Part shown: piece by piece, positions 7,618-14,283 of the stretch
How positions within the stretch are numbered: the stretch's first letter is position 1
How the letters are laid out: each line of letters starts with the position of its first letter
NCBI GenBank assembly: GCA_023426425.1
Contig: JAFAAT010000209.1
Span: forward strand, 1-24,722
DNA from: Bacteroidota bacterium
Lineage (GTDB): Bacteria > Bacteroidota > Bacteroidia > Chitinophagales > Chitinophagaceae
Length of the DNA stretch: 24,722 nucleotides
Direction of reading: 5' to 3'
The notes under the pieces: model-generated
What the model saw: only the letters and a program-made list of their open reading frames with translations
What the model was told of the DNA's origin: nothing
Databases searched by the model: none
Made by a program: the position numbers and the translations under genes

Positions 7618-8199
7618 TCACCGTTGGCTAAAATACTGGCTCAATACATTGTAAAAGGACTGCGCCGCTTCTGCTTGTTCACTCCACCGGTGCTGTTCAG
7701 CAACAGTCTTCTTTAGCCATTGAACTGCCTCATCCTCAGTTTCAAAACTAATAATCTCAGAAATCACCAGCTCGTAAGCATCCCTGTCGTTTCCAAACAG
7801 CTCACTTATATACTGGTATTTGTCATTGATCCCGATATATGTCCTGATATCTGCACCTTCTGCCACCGGCGTAGATAAGGTTTTCATAGGCTTTGGCTCC
7901 TCCACTTCCGGAATCTTGTACTCCGTACTGCTGGGATCCAGTTCCACAGATGGTCCCGCTATCTCTGGAATTCGTGCCGCTTCATCAGCTTCTATTTGCA
8001 CGGATTCTGTCGCACGACTGGCCTCCACACTCTTTTCTAGTCCCAGTCCTTCAGTAAACGCTACTTTGCTCCGCCACTCCAGCAGGTCAGCATACACCAC
8101 CTTCGTGTAATCCATCATCAGGTCAATGTCTATCAGCGACACTTGCTCCTTCTGATTGAGCACTTGTATTTTCTCCAGCAACGTGTTTATTCTGTCCAT
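7618..8199 (-). CDS. Conserved hypothetical protein (Bacteroidota)
   Basis: The 193-residue soluble protein has three visible parts. An N-terminal helical segment (about 1-55) looks like a short coiled coil. An acidic, Pro/Glu-rich, low-complexity linker follows (about 60-110). A C-terminal helical domain begins with DIRTYIGINDKYQYISELFGN (residues about 117-137) and ends with EAVQWLKKTV and a helical tail. I recognise the IGINDKYQYISELF-type block as a recurring conserved domain of unannotated Bacteroidota proteins but know no function for it. There is no signal peptide or membrane segment. It is the last gene of a minus-strand series with the VOC and barrel genes (68 bases after the VOC gene). 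It is convergent with zero spacing to the upstream barrel gene. Confidence 0.7.
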   Translation of the reverse strand: MDRINTLLEKIQVLNQKEQVSLIDIDLMMDYTKVVYADLLEWRSKVAFTEGLGLEKSVEASRATESVQIEADEAARIPEIAGPSVELDPSSTEYKIPEVEEPKPMKTLSTPVAEGADIRTYIGINDKYQYISELFGNDRDAYELVISEIISFETEDEAVQWLKKTVAEQHRWSEQAEAAQSFYNVLSQYFSQR

Positions 8200-8267
8200 C
8201 GCTCATTCTTTTGATTTCTCAACACTGTCTGTACAGCTTTTATAGCCCTAACGCTGGGAAGTCTACT

Positions 8268-8654
8268 CTATTCAGGGTTTGAATGCAGGCCAATCCTGTT
8301 CCCTTCTGTATCCAGGAAAACACCCATAAACCCATATTCCTTAGAGATTTCTGTCTTTGGAACCATCACCTTCCCGCCTGCTGCCTCCACTCTATCCAAA
8401 ACAATTTGAACATCAGGGTTCGCGTTCAGATAAATCAACGGCCCGTCTGTTGCCGAAGGCTTATGAAATCCGCCACTCTCACAAAGCGCACCACCCACAC
8501 CCACCATGTTCTCAATCGGAAACATCCTCATCCTGATGTTATCCAGATCCAATGGTATCATCTGCATCTCAAAGATGGTCTCATAAAACTTCTGCGCCCT
8601 CGCAAGATCTGCGGCTGGTATCTCAAACCAACTGATCGCATTCTCGTATACCAT
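8268..8654 (-). CDS. VOC (glyoxalase/bleomycin-resistance fold) protein
   Basis: This single-domain vicinal-oxygen-chelate protein of 128 residues has the two beta-alpha-beta-beta-beta repeats typical of the superfamily. The first is AISWFEIPAADLARAQKFYETIF (about residues 6-28) and the second is about 68-125, ending GVFLDTEGNRIGLHS. Candidate metal ligands are E11 or E28 in the first half and the Glu/His of the second half (EGN, GLHS). This class is often annotated as glyoxalase-like; its substrate cannot be deduced. It lies 22 bases downstream of the barrel-protein gene on the same strand, so the two may be co-transcribed. Confidence 0.85.
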   Translation of the reverse strand: MVYENAISWFEIPAADLARAQKFYETIFEMQMIPLDLDNIRMRMFPIENMVGVGGALCESGGFHKPSATDGPLIYLNANPDVQIVLDRVEAAGGKVMVPKTEISKEYGFMGVFLDTEGNRIGLHSNPE

Positions 8655-8676
8655 AGTCGTGTGTTTATGTGATTAA

Positions 8677-9363
8677 CTAAAACAGGTACATCAACCTCAC
8701 TGTCCACATATTATTAAACTGCTCGGCTCTTCCATAACCAGGAGGTATATTCCTCCTTATCGGGATCAGCGAATACTGGAATCGAACATTCAGAAACAGC
8801 CCCTTCCAAAGTTTAAGGTTACCACCAAGTATAAAATTGATATCGCTCTTCTCAAACGGATACTGACTCAGGTCCAGATACCCAGCGCTGCCGGGCATGT
8901 TTGGCGGATTCGTCTCCAGCGTTTCACTTGCAGATATCAGCCTCGAATACGAAAACCCACCACCGAAATGGCTCTTCCTCTTGTCAAAATAATTAAGCTG
9001 CACAGGTATTTCCGCATAGTTGAGCTGTATCTTGTATGCCGTAATCAATGTGTGCACTCCACTCTCCTGCGCCTTATGCCCTCTCGCACCTTTTTGAGAA
9101 AACAGGAGTTCCATACTTGCAGCCAGATTGGGCGCAATGTGCATGTATATTATACCACCTGCATTTAAACCTACTTTGTGATACCCTGCATAACTGTCTC
9201 CATCCACCTGCGAAAAATTAGTTCCCAGTAATAAACCACCATAAAAAGTTCTTGGGTCTTCTATGTAATAATTCGAAGGGTTCTGAGCGCTGGCCTCCCC
9301 TGATAAACTACTCCAAACAACAACGCCGGCTATAAATGCGGCGATTTTTCTACTTTTAATCAT
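8677..9363 (-). CDS. PorT-like outer-membrane beta-barrel protein
   Basis: This 228-residue exported protein has a signal peptide (about 1-26, ending SGEASAQ). The body shows the Bacteroidota small-barrel pattern: FYGGLLLGTNFSQVDGD near the mature N-terminus, GLNAGGIIYMHIAPNLAASMELLFSQKGA, YAEIPVQLNYF, and the terminal strand WTVRLMYLF ending in Phe, a typical outer-membrane insertion signal. I place it in the broad barrel family that contains PorT; this does not mean that it is PorT of the type IX system. It diverges from the gene at 9381 with only 17 bases between the two start codons. A TATATTTG element for it lies inside that neighbour's coding region. Confidence 0.8.
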   Translation of the reverse strand: MIKSRKIAAFIAGVVVWSSLSGEASAQNPSNYYIEDPRTFYGGLLLGTNFSQVDGDSYAGYHKVGLNAGGIIYMHIAPNLAASMELLFSQKGARGHKAQESGVHTLITAYKIQLNYAEIPVQLNYFDKRKSHFGGGFSYSRLISASETLETNPPNMPGSAGYLDLSQYPFEKSDINFILGGNLKLWKGLFLNVRFQYSLIPIRRNIPPGYGRAEQFNNMWTVRLMYLF

Positions 9364-9380
9364 CGAAACCGGAATTACGA

Positions 9381-9686
9381 ATGAGTTTCAAATATACAGC
9401 AAACACGCTTAAGAAACTGGAGCAGCTATACGACGAAGCAAGGTACATTGTCAGGTATGAAAAAGGAAATTTCAACTCAGGGTACTGTGTGCTGGAAGAC
9501 AAGCGTATTGTTGTGGTAAACAAATTTCTGAACCCCGAAGGGCGCATCAATGCACTCATCGAAATTTTACCTTCCATTGACGTAAAAGAAGAAGAACTAA
9601 GCGGCGAAATGCTCAAATGGTACCGCCAGCTTCAGGATAATACCAGCCAGAACGACTCCACCGTGCAAACCCAAATGGATCTCTAA
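9381..9686 (+). CDS. Small conserved hypothetical protein
   Basis: The 101-residue soluble protein begins with a helical segment (SFKYTANTLKKLEQLYDEA) and continues into a compact alpha/beta part with YIVRYEKGNFNSGYCVLEDKRIVVVNKFLNPEGRI (about 22-57). Its tail is acidic and then Gln/Ser-rich. I recognise it as a conserved Bacteroidota protein of unknown function. It is two bases ahead of the metallo-hydrolase gene, so the two are surely co-transcribed. It has no membrane segment or cofactor motif. The start at 9381 is the first Met and leaves 17 bases to the divergent barrel gene. Confidence 0.8.
   Translation: MSFKYTANTLKKLEQLYDEARYIVRYEKGNFNSGYCVLEDKRIVVVNKFLNPEGRINALIEILPSIDVKEEELSGEMLKWYRQLQDNTSQNDSTVQTQMDL
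9389..9396 (-). promoter_or_regulatory. -7 element for the barrel gene, inside the divergent gene
   Basis: On the minus strand this reads TATATTTG, an exact TAnnTTTG, 25 bases before the barrel gene's ATG. It overlaps codons 3-6 of the plus-strand gene starting at 9381. I found no clear TTTG at the correct distance upstream. Confidence 0.4.
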
Positions 9687-9688
9687 TC

Positions 9689-10459
9689 GTGAAGGTTACT
9701 TTTCTAGGCACAGGTACTTCACAAGGTGTTCCCGTCATCGGCTGCAACTGTAAAGTCTGCACTTCATCAGACACCCGGGACAAGAGACTCCGTACTTCAA
9801 TACTCATAGAAACCCGGGGCATCCATATCGTGATAGATACCGGACCTGACTTCCGCGCCCAGATGCTGAGGTACAAAGTTCAGAAGCTCGACGCCGTCCT
9901 TTTCACCCATAGCCATAAGGATCATGTGGCCGGCCTGGATGATGTCAGGGCATACAATTATTTTCAGCAAAAACCTATGCCGGTCTTTGCTACAACAGAA
10001 ACGCAGGAGGCACTGAAAAGGGAGTTTTCCTACATCTTCGAAAACGCTGACTACCCCGGCGTACCCAAAATAGACTTGCATACTATCAATGCTAAAGACT
10101 CATTCAAGGTCCATGGGATTGAAATCACACCCATTAGGGTGCTGCACTATCAAATGGAAGTGCTCGGATTCCGGGTCGGTGATTTCACCTACATCACCGA
10201 TGCAAACTACATTGCCGAAACCGAATTGAATAAAGTATACGGCAGCAAAGCCTTGGTGCTAAATGCACTGAGACACCAGCAACACGTCTCCCACTATACT
10301 TTAAGCGAGGCTATCGAAGTAGGACAAAAAGTGGGTGCAGAGTCAACTTTCTTTACGCACATCAGCCATCAGCTCGGCCTCCACCAGGAGGTGGAAGCCA
10401 TGCTCCCAAAAGGCATTAAATTGGCATATGACGGACTAACTCTCCATCTCGATGATTAG
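9689..10459 (+). CDS. Metallo-beta-lactamase-fold hydrolase, PhnP-like
   Basis: This 256-residue cytoplasmic hydrolase has the binuclear metal site of the metallo-beta-lactamase fold. The main motif HSHKDH gives H74, H76, D78 and H79; further ligands are the His in RVLHYQME, the Asp in TYITDANY and the His in THISHQ. Before these lies GCNCKVC (C19, C21, C24), a zinc-binding cluster known from PhnP, the cyclic ribosyl-phosphate phosphodiesterase. Also present is the sequence DTGPDFR (about 50-56), typical of that branch. The start codon is GTG at 9689, two bases after the preceding stop; this agrees with the conserved MKVTFLGTGTSQGVP. No phn genes are nearby, so the in vivo substrate may be another phosphodiester. 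Confidence 0.88.
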   Translation: MKVTFLGTGTSQGVPVIGCNCKVCTSSDTRDKRLRTSILIETRGIHIVIDTGPDFRAQMLRYKVQKLDAVLFTHSHKDHVAGLDDVRAYNYFQQKPMPVFATTETQEALKREFSYIFENADYPGVPKIDLHTINAKDSFKVHGIEITPIRVLHYQMEVLGFRVGDFTYITDANYIAETELNKVYGSKALVLNALRHQQHVSHYTLSEAIEVGQKVGAESTFFTHISHQLGLHQEVEAMLPKGIKLAYDGLTLHLDD

Positions 10460-10504
10460 TGCCCTTTTCTTCTTAACTTTATCGTAAACAACAGAATACA
10501 CCCA

Positions 10505-11029
10505 ATGAAGAAACTTCTTGTAGCCCTTTTACTTAGCTGCACATCCCAGGCCGTAATGGCACAGGTGCCAGAAAATACCACTATCCAGATCGGACAGAAA
10601 GCGCCCGAGCTCAAATTTCCCGATCCGGAAGGCAAAACACTCGAGCTTTCAAAAATTGCCAAAGACCGTGTCGTGCTCGTAGATTTCTGGGCATCCTGGT
10701 GCCGTCCCTGCCGTACAGCAAACCCTCGCCTGGTGGATCTTTATAACCGCTATAAGGATAAAAGCTTTAAATCTGCCAAAAAAGGGTTCACGATTCTTAG
10801 TGTTTCACTGGATAAGGCTAAAGCCCCATGGATAAAAGCAATTCAGGATGATAAACTCACCTGGGAATATCACATGAGCGACCTCGGTGGATGGGAGTCT
10901 AAAACCGCGCAGATCTACGGCGTACAGTACGTGCCACAGGCATTTTTGTTAGGACCCGACGGCAAAGTGCTCGGCAAATATATGTTCGCCGAACAAGCCG
11001 AAGCCGACCTCCAGAAACTTTTGAAGTAG
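10505..11029 (+). CDS. TlpA-like thioredoxin-fold protein, exported
   Basis: This 174-residue protein has a signal peptide (about 1-20, ending AVMA-Q) and a single thioredoxin domain. The redox site is WCRPC (C66, C69) in VLVDFWASWCRPC, and the cis-Pro loop is QYVPQAF (P144). It probably acts in the periplasm as a thiol-disulfide reductant, for example in cytochrome maturation or repair of oxidised proteins. The AhpC/TSA-like N-terminal part (APELKFPDPEGKTLELS) is typical of the TlpA/ResA group. A possible -7 element, TAACTTTA, lies at 10474-10481. It stands 45 bases after the metallo-hydrolase gene and is followed by a small terminator. Confidence 0.9.
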   Translation: MKKLLVALLLSCTSQAVMAQVPENTTIQIGQKAPELKFPDPEGKTLELSKIAKDRVVLVDFWASWCRPCRTANPRLVDLYNRYKDKSFKSAKKGFTILSVSLDKAKAPWIKAIQDDKLTWEYHMSDLGGWESKTAQIYGVQYVPQAFLLGPDGKVLGKYMFAEQAEADLQKLLK

Positions 11030-11031
11030 AC

Positions 11032-11054
11032 AATGGCAGCTTACTGCCATTTTG
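11032..11054 (+). terminator. Terminator after the TlpA-like gene
   Basis: An 8-bp perfect stem (AATGGCAG / CTGCCATT) with the loop CTTA is followed by TTGCTTC. The T tract is short, so termination may be partial. Confidence 0.6.
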
Positions 11055-11078
11055 CTTCATCCAAAATAGCGTTTTTGC

Positions 11079-11270
11079 ATGACCAGAACCAGGAGGAAAT
11101 ATATTGTTGTTGCTCTTGCAGTATTTGTATTCGGGTTTGTTATTCATTATTTTGCGATGAACGCGGACTCTTTAACTAAGCCAACTTTACCTAAAGTACT
11201 TTCTTCCGCGATTGTTTCGCTTGGAACTGCTCTGATCACCATGGGGCGGAGGACATTCAAAAGTGAATAA
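11079..11270 (+). CDS. Small two-helix membrane protein
   Basis: The 63-residue product has a basic N-terminus (MTRTRRK), a strong membrane segment at about 8-27 (YIVVALAVFVFGFVIHYFAM), a short polar loop and a second, weaker hydrophobic segment at about 38-57. It ends in a basic tail (RRTFKSE). The positive-inside rule would put both ends in the cytoplasm. I do not recognise it. It lies between a terminator and the 11-base repeat arrays. The clean membrane topology supports it as a real gene, but the small size leaves some doubt. Confidence 0.55.
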   Translation: MTRTRRKYIVVALAVFVFGFVIHYFAMNADSLTKPTLPKVLSSAIVSLGTALITMGRRTFKSE

Positions 11271-11296
11271 CCCGCTCCTAACAATCCAGATGTTCA

Positions 11297-11362
11297 ACGA
11301 GCTACAGAGCACCTACAGAACACCTACAGAACAAGTACAGGACACGTACAGAGCACCTACAG
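11297..11362. repeat. Tandem array of six 11-base units (TACAG type)
   Basis: Six 11-mers end in TACAG at 11307, 11318, 11329, 11340, 11351 and 11362. Typical units are AGCACCTACAG and AACACCTACAG. The array is part of the 387-base gap 11271-11657, which contains this array, the next one and the promoter/leader of the L31 gene. Confidence 0.85.
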
Positions 11363-11366
11363 GGCG

Positions 11367-11454
11367 CTCACTCCGTTCTTACTCCGTTCTTACCCCGTTG
11401 TTGCCCCGTTGTTACCCCGTTCTTACCCCGTTGTTACCCTGTTGTCACCCCGTA
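11367..11454. repeat. Tandem array of eight 11-base units (CCGTT type)
   Basis: Eight 11-mers built on CTTACCCCGTT and GTTACCCCGTT run without a break from 11367 to 11454. CCGTT (or CTGTT, CCGTA) recurs every 11 bases. The array begins four bases after the TACAG array. Between 11455 and 11570 I see only a weak inverted repeat, GCTGTT/AACAGC (11460-11482). Confidence 0.85.
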
Positions 11455-11571
11455 GCAAAGCTGTTGGCAACCGGTTAACAGCCGTTACTGATGGGCTTCA
11501 ATATAGATCAAACTAATATCTCCTGGAAAACCATTTATCCAAACTGCATTTTTCAAATATTATACCATTTC

Positions 11572-11603
11572 TTTGTTCATATCCATCCCTTTTCCTACCT
11601 TTG
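11572..11603 (+). promoter_or_regulatory. Bacteroidota-type promoter of the L31 gene
   Basis: TTTG (11572-11575) and TACCTTTG (11596-11603) are separated by 20 bases and both match the consensus exactly. This gives a leader of roughly 45-50 bases before the ATG at 11658. Confidence 0.7.
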
Positions 11604-11617
11604 CCCACTCAAATTTT

Positions 11618-11640
11618 CCATGCATGGCCAAATCCATGCA
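11618..11640 (+). promoter_or_regulatory. Palindromic element in the L31 leader
   Basis: The leader contains CCATGCATGG (11618-11627), itself a perfect palindrome, followed by CCAAAT and CCATGCA. The outer pairing TGCATGG (11621-11627) with CCATGCA (11634-11640) is a perfect 7-bp hairpin ending 17 bases before the ATG. Two alternative folds compete for the same bases. Ribosomal protein leaders often carry such autoregulatory structures, but the function here is inferred. Confidence 0.4.
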
Positions 11641-11657
11641 CTAAAACAGGCAATCAA

Positions 11658-11909
11658 ATGAAAAAAGACATTCATCCTCAGAGTTACCGTTTAGTGGTGT
11701 TTAAAGATATGTCCAACGATTTTTGTTTCCTCACTCGTTCGGCTACTCCATCACGCGAAACCATCACCTGGGAAGACGGTAATGAATACCCACTCGTAAA
11801 GGTGGAAATCTCAAACACCTCTCACCCCTTCTACACTGGTAAATCAATGTTCGTAGATACAGCTGGTCGTATCGACAAGTTCAAAAAACGCTACGAAAAG
11901 AAGAAATAA
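11658..11909 (+). CDS. rpmE2: Ribosomal protein L31, type B (zinc-independent)
   Basis: This 83-residue protein of the large ribosomal subunit has the type B hallmarks: MKKDIHPQSYRLVVFKD at the N-terminus, the insertion with SRETITWEDG (about 32-41), EISNTSHPFYTGK and DTAGRIDKFKKRY near the end. Type A L31 binds zinc through Cys residues; here only one Cys is present (FCF), so it is the zinc-free form. The ATG at 11658 is chosen because it gives the conserved N-terminus; the frame continues upstream through the promoter, which cannot be coding. It has its own promoter, a structured leader and a terminator, so it is a single-gene unit. Confidence 0.95.
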   Translation: MKKDIHPQSYRLVVFKDMSNDFCFLTRSATPSRETITWEDGNEYPLVKVEISNTSHPFYTGKSMFVDTAGRIDKFKKRYEKKK

Positions 11910-11941
11910 CCCATTGCAACTCATTAGTTGCTTTAGGCACG

Positions 11942-11970
11942 AAAAATCCCGACTTTTGCCGGGATTTTTC
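11942..11970 (+). terminator. Terminator after the L31 gene
   Basis: A 10-bp perfect stem (AAAAATCCCG / CGGGATTTTT) has the loop ACTTTTGC. The T run of the stem ends 6 bases before the ATG of the next gene. Confidence 0.85.
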
Positions 11971-11975
11971 TATTT

Positions 11976-13178
11976 ATGCACGCAACGCTCTTCGACGACC
12001 ATTCCAGGTACAGCCTCCTGCCTTTCACACACACACGCCCGGCTGCTGATATCCGCTGTGGCATCCTGACAATGCGCGAGCGCTGGGAACGATTACTTCA
12101 GACTCCCACTTCCACCATAACCGAAGACTATCTCCAGCAGGTATTTCCATTCGAATCTTCACATGAAGGATTGCTCATCAACGGCGCTGTCTTTGCAACG
12201 GAGGAGCTCCTGGGTGCTATCTCCAATCTTAAACCCGGTCAGAAGCTCGTGGCCAATGACCGAATAATCGCAGCACGACCAGATACCGCGAACCTCACCT
12301 TCAACACATTACCACAGGTAACATACTCCCTCGAAATGGTGCAGTTCACAGGAAACTTGCATGTCCTCACCAACACCTGGGATATCTTCTCTCTGAACGA
12401 CTATGCCATTCGCGCAGATTACTCGTTACTAACAAACAATAGAACGTCCGCACCCATCCCGTCAAATGTAATAGTTTCCGGTGCAGAAAATCTGTTCATA
12501 GAAGAAGGAGCTGTCATCAACGCAGGCTGTATCATTAACGCCAGTACCGGTCCTGTTTACATCGGAAAGGATGCAGAAGTTCTTGAGGGCTCAATGCTCC
12601 GCGGCCCAATAGCACTTGGTGAACATGCTGTCATAAAAATGGGTGCAAAAGTTTACGGTGCAACAACCATAGGCCCCGGCTGCAAAGTAGGTGGCGAGAT
12701 TAGCAATGTCGTCTTCTTCGCCAACAGCAACAAAGGTCACGATGGCTACCTCGGCAACGCAGTAATTGGTGAGTGGTGCAATCTTGGTGCCGATACCAAT
12801 TGCTCCAATCTTAAGAATAACTATGACGTCATCAAAATCTGGAGTGAACACCAGAACAAACTGATTAATTCAGGGCTCCAGTTTTGCGGTCTGCTTATGG
12901 GCGACCATTCAAAATGCGGCATCAATACCATGTTCAATACAGGCACTGTCGTTGGAGTCTCAGCAAACATCTATGGCAGCGGCTTTCCCGAGAAATTCCT
13001 TCCTTCCTTCACCTGGGGTGGGGCAGAAGGCATGACTACTTATGCGTTCGACAAAGCAATGGATACCGCCAATCGGATGATGGCAAGAAGAAACAAACAG
13101 CTTGCTGCAGAAGAGATTGAGATGTTCAGGCACGTCTACAATCAAACTGAAAAGCAACGCAACCTTATCCAGCAATAA
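11976..13178 (+). CDS. GlmU-family sugar nucleotidyltransferase-like protein
   Basis: The 400-residue protein matches the Bacteroidota 'alternative GlmU' family. The N-terminal part (about 1-150) starts LFDDHSRYSLLPFTHTRPAAD and lacks the usual GxGTRM nucleotide loop of true pyrophosphorylases. From about residue 165 to 345 comes a left-handed beta-helix built on hexapeptide repeats (AVINAGCIINASTGPVYIG, SMLRGPIALGEHAVIKMGA, VIGEWCNLGADTNCSN). The C-terminus is a charged helix. It probably binds a sugar-1-phosphate or nucleotide sugar for envelope building; the reaction is not proven. It directly follows the L31 terminator and precedes tpiA by 43 bases, so the pair may be co-transcribed. Confidence 0.85.
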   Translation: MHATLFDDHSRYSLLPFTHTRPAADIRCGILTMRERWERLLQTPTSTITEDYLQQVFPFESSHEGLLINGAVFATEELLGAISNLKPGQKLVANDRIIAARPDTANLTFNTLPQVTYSLEMVQFTGNLHVLTNTWDIFSLNDYAIRADYSLLTNNRTSAPIPSNVIVSGAENLFIEEGAVINAGCIINASTGPVYIGKDAEVLEGSMLRGPIALGEHAVIKMGAKVYGATTIGPGCKVGGEISNVVFFANSNKGHDGYLGNAVIGEWCNLGADTNCSNLKNNYDVIKIWSEHQNKLINSGLQFCGLLMGDHSKCGINTMFNTGTVVGVSANIYGSGFPEKFLPSFTWGGAEGMTTYAFDKAMDTANRMMARRNKQLAAEEIEMFRHVYNQTEKQRNLIQQ

Positions 13179-13221
13179 TAAACTCAACATTTATAACATC
13201 AGATAACCCCAATACATTATT

Positions 13222-13995
13222 ATGCGAAAGAAAATTGTTGCAGCCAACTGGAAGATGAACCTCAACCTCGAAGAAGGTAAAAACCTGGTGGACTCAATTG
13301 TGGCAAACCTGCCCGAACTCAGCGAAGCCGCTCAGGTGGTGATAGCTCCCTCATTTGTGCATCTTTCTCAAACTGCTGCACAACTCGAAGAGTACGACCA
13401 CATCCATCTTGGTGCTCAAAACTGTTCATCCGAGGCTTCTGGTGCCTTTACAGGCGAGATCTCTGCTGCGATGTTACAGAGTGCAGGTGTGCACTACGTC
13501 ATCCTTGGTCACTCTGAAAGAAGAGAATACTTCAAAGAATCAGACGAACAACTCGTCAAGAAAATAGGCCAGGCTTTTGAGAAAAATATTAAGGTCATTT
13601 TCTGCTGTGGTGAACCTCTTGAAGTTCGCGATGCCGGCAAAGAAAACGAGTACGTAGAAAAACAAATTCGGGCCGCACTATTCCATCTGGACGACACACA
13701 GCTCTCTAATATTGCCATCGCTTACGAACCCATCTGGGCAATCGGCACAGGCAGAACTGCCACCTCCCAACAGGCTCAGGATATGCATGCTCACATCCGT
13801 AGTGTATTACAAGCAAAATATGGAGAAACTACAGCCTCAAACATGACTATCCTTTACGGTGGTAGCTGCAATGCTTCCAATGCTGCAGAACTCTTCGCCT
13901 GCCCCGACGTAGATGGTGGATTGATTGGTGGTGCATCTCTAAAAGCTGATGCATTCCTGGCAATTGTGAATGCAATGACAGATTCTAAAAAATAA
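13222..13995 (+). CDS. tpiA: Triosephosphate isomerase
   Basis: This glycolytic and gluconeogenic enzyme interconverts dihydroxyacetone phosphate and glyceraldehyde 3-phosphate. All catalytic residues are visible: K11 in ANWKMN, H97 in ILGHSERR and E169 in the signature AYEPIWAIGTG. The phosphate-binding blocks LYGGSCN and DGGLIGGASL are near the C-terminus. The 257-residue length is normal for the family. The start is at the conserved MRKKIVAANWKMN. It follows the GlmU-like gene by 43 bases and is followed by the tRNA-Glu promoter. Confidence 0.97.
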   Translation: MRKKIVAANWKMNLNLEEGKNLVDSIVANLPELSEAAQVVIAPSFVHLSQTAAQLEEYDHIHLGAQNCSSEASGAFTGEISAAMLQSAGVHYVILGHSERREYFKESDEQLVKKIGQAFEKNIKVIFCCGEPLEVRDAGKENEYVEKQIRAALFHLDDTQLSNIAIAYEPIWAIGTGRTATSQQAQDMHAHIRSVLQAKYGETTASNMTILYGGSCNASNAAELFACPDVDGGLIGGASLKADAFLAIVNAMTDSKK

Positions 13996-14008
13996 TTTTT
14001 CTCAAAAA

Positions 14009-14039
14009 TTTGGTAGGCTCTGATCTCTGCGTATCTTTG
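14009..14039 (+). promoter_or_regulatory. Promoter of tRNA-Glu
   Basis: TTTG (14009-14012), 19 bases, then TATCTTTG (14032-14039) is a full consensus Bacteroidota promoter. The tRNA begins 17 bases later. Confidence 0.75.
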
Positions 14040-14056
14040 CAATCCCAAACGGAAAT

Positions 14057-14128
14057 GCCGCGTTGGTCAAGGGGTTAAGACGCCTCCCTTTCACGGAGGA
14101 ATCACGGGTTCGAATCCCGTACGTGGTA
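14057..14128 (+). tRNA. tRNA-Glu (anticodon TTC)
   Basis: A 72-base cloverleaf can be drawn by hand: acceptor GCCGCGT/ACGTGGT (with G-T pairs), D-arm GTC/GAC, anticodon stem CCTCC/GGAGG with the loop CTTTCAC (anticodon TTC), T-arm ACGGG/CCCGT with the loop TTCGAAT, and discriminator A. The 3' CCA is not encoded. Confidence 0.93.
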
Positions 14129-14129
14129 C

Positions 14130-14160
14130 AAAAAGCGGTCAGGTTTGACCGCTTTTTCTT
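14130..14160 (+). terminator. Terminator after tRNA-Glu
   Basis: An 11-bp perfect stem (AAAAAGCGGTC / GACCGCTTTTT) with the loop AGGTTT is followed by CTTTT. It separates tRNA-Glu from the tRNA-Arg unit. Confidence 0.9.
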
Positions 14161-14194
14161 TTAAAGCTCTTCTGAAATATCGCTAGGTTCTAAT

Positions 14195-14202
14195 TAATTT
14201 TG
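14195..14202 (+). promoter_or_regulatory. -7 element of tRNA-Arg
   Basis: TAATTTTG matches TAnnTTTG and ends 9 bases before the tRNA. The upstream TTTG box is weak (TTCTG at about 14170-14174). Confidence 0.5.
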
Positions 14203-14211
14203 GAACACCCC

Positions 14212-14283
14212 GGCCTCGTAGTACAATGGATAGTATAAGAGTTTCCGAAGCTCCAGATTCAGGTTCGATTCCTGACGAGGCCA
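14212..14283 (+). tRNA. tRNA-Arg (anticodon CCG), intact copy
   Basis: This is a 72-base cloverleaf: acceptor GGCCTCG/CGAGGCC (perfect), D-arm GTAC/GTAT, anticodon arm AGAGT/GCTCC with the loop TTCCGAA (anticodon CCG; one A-C mismatch at the base of the stem), T-arm TCAGG/CCTGA with the loop TTCGATT, discriminator A. An ATG in the D-loop (14226) opens the GIY-YIG reading frame that runs through the rest of the tRNA. No terminator follows the tRNA directly. Confidence 0.92.

Noticed and set aside
8283..8672. 129-codon plus-strand frame opposite the VOC gene
   Set aside because: No recognisable domain, His/Cys-rich shadow translation; the VOC frame is clear on the other strand.
11297..11454. 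CRISPR array
   Set aside because: Units are 11 bases and directly contiguous, with no spacers; no cas genes are present.
11263..11478. 71-codon open frame across the 11-base arrays
   Set aside because: The frame is simply open across period-11 repeats; the peptide has no domain and its composition follows the repeat. No ribosome site or promoter fits.
13180..13215. dif-like recombination site
   Set aside because: ATAA and TTAT arms are present, but the central spacing is wrong and the outer arms do not match; other candidates near 15.95 kb also fail.
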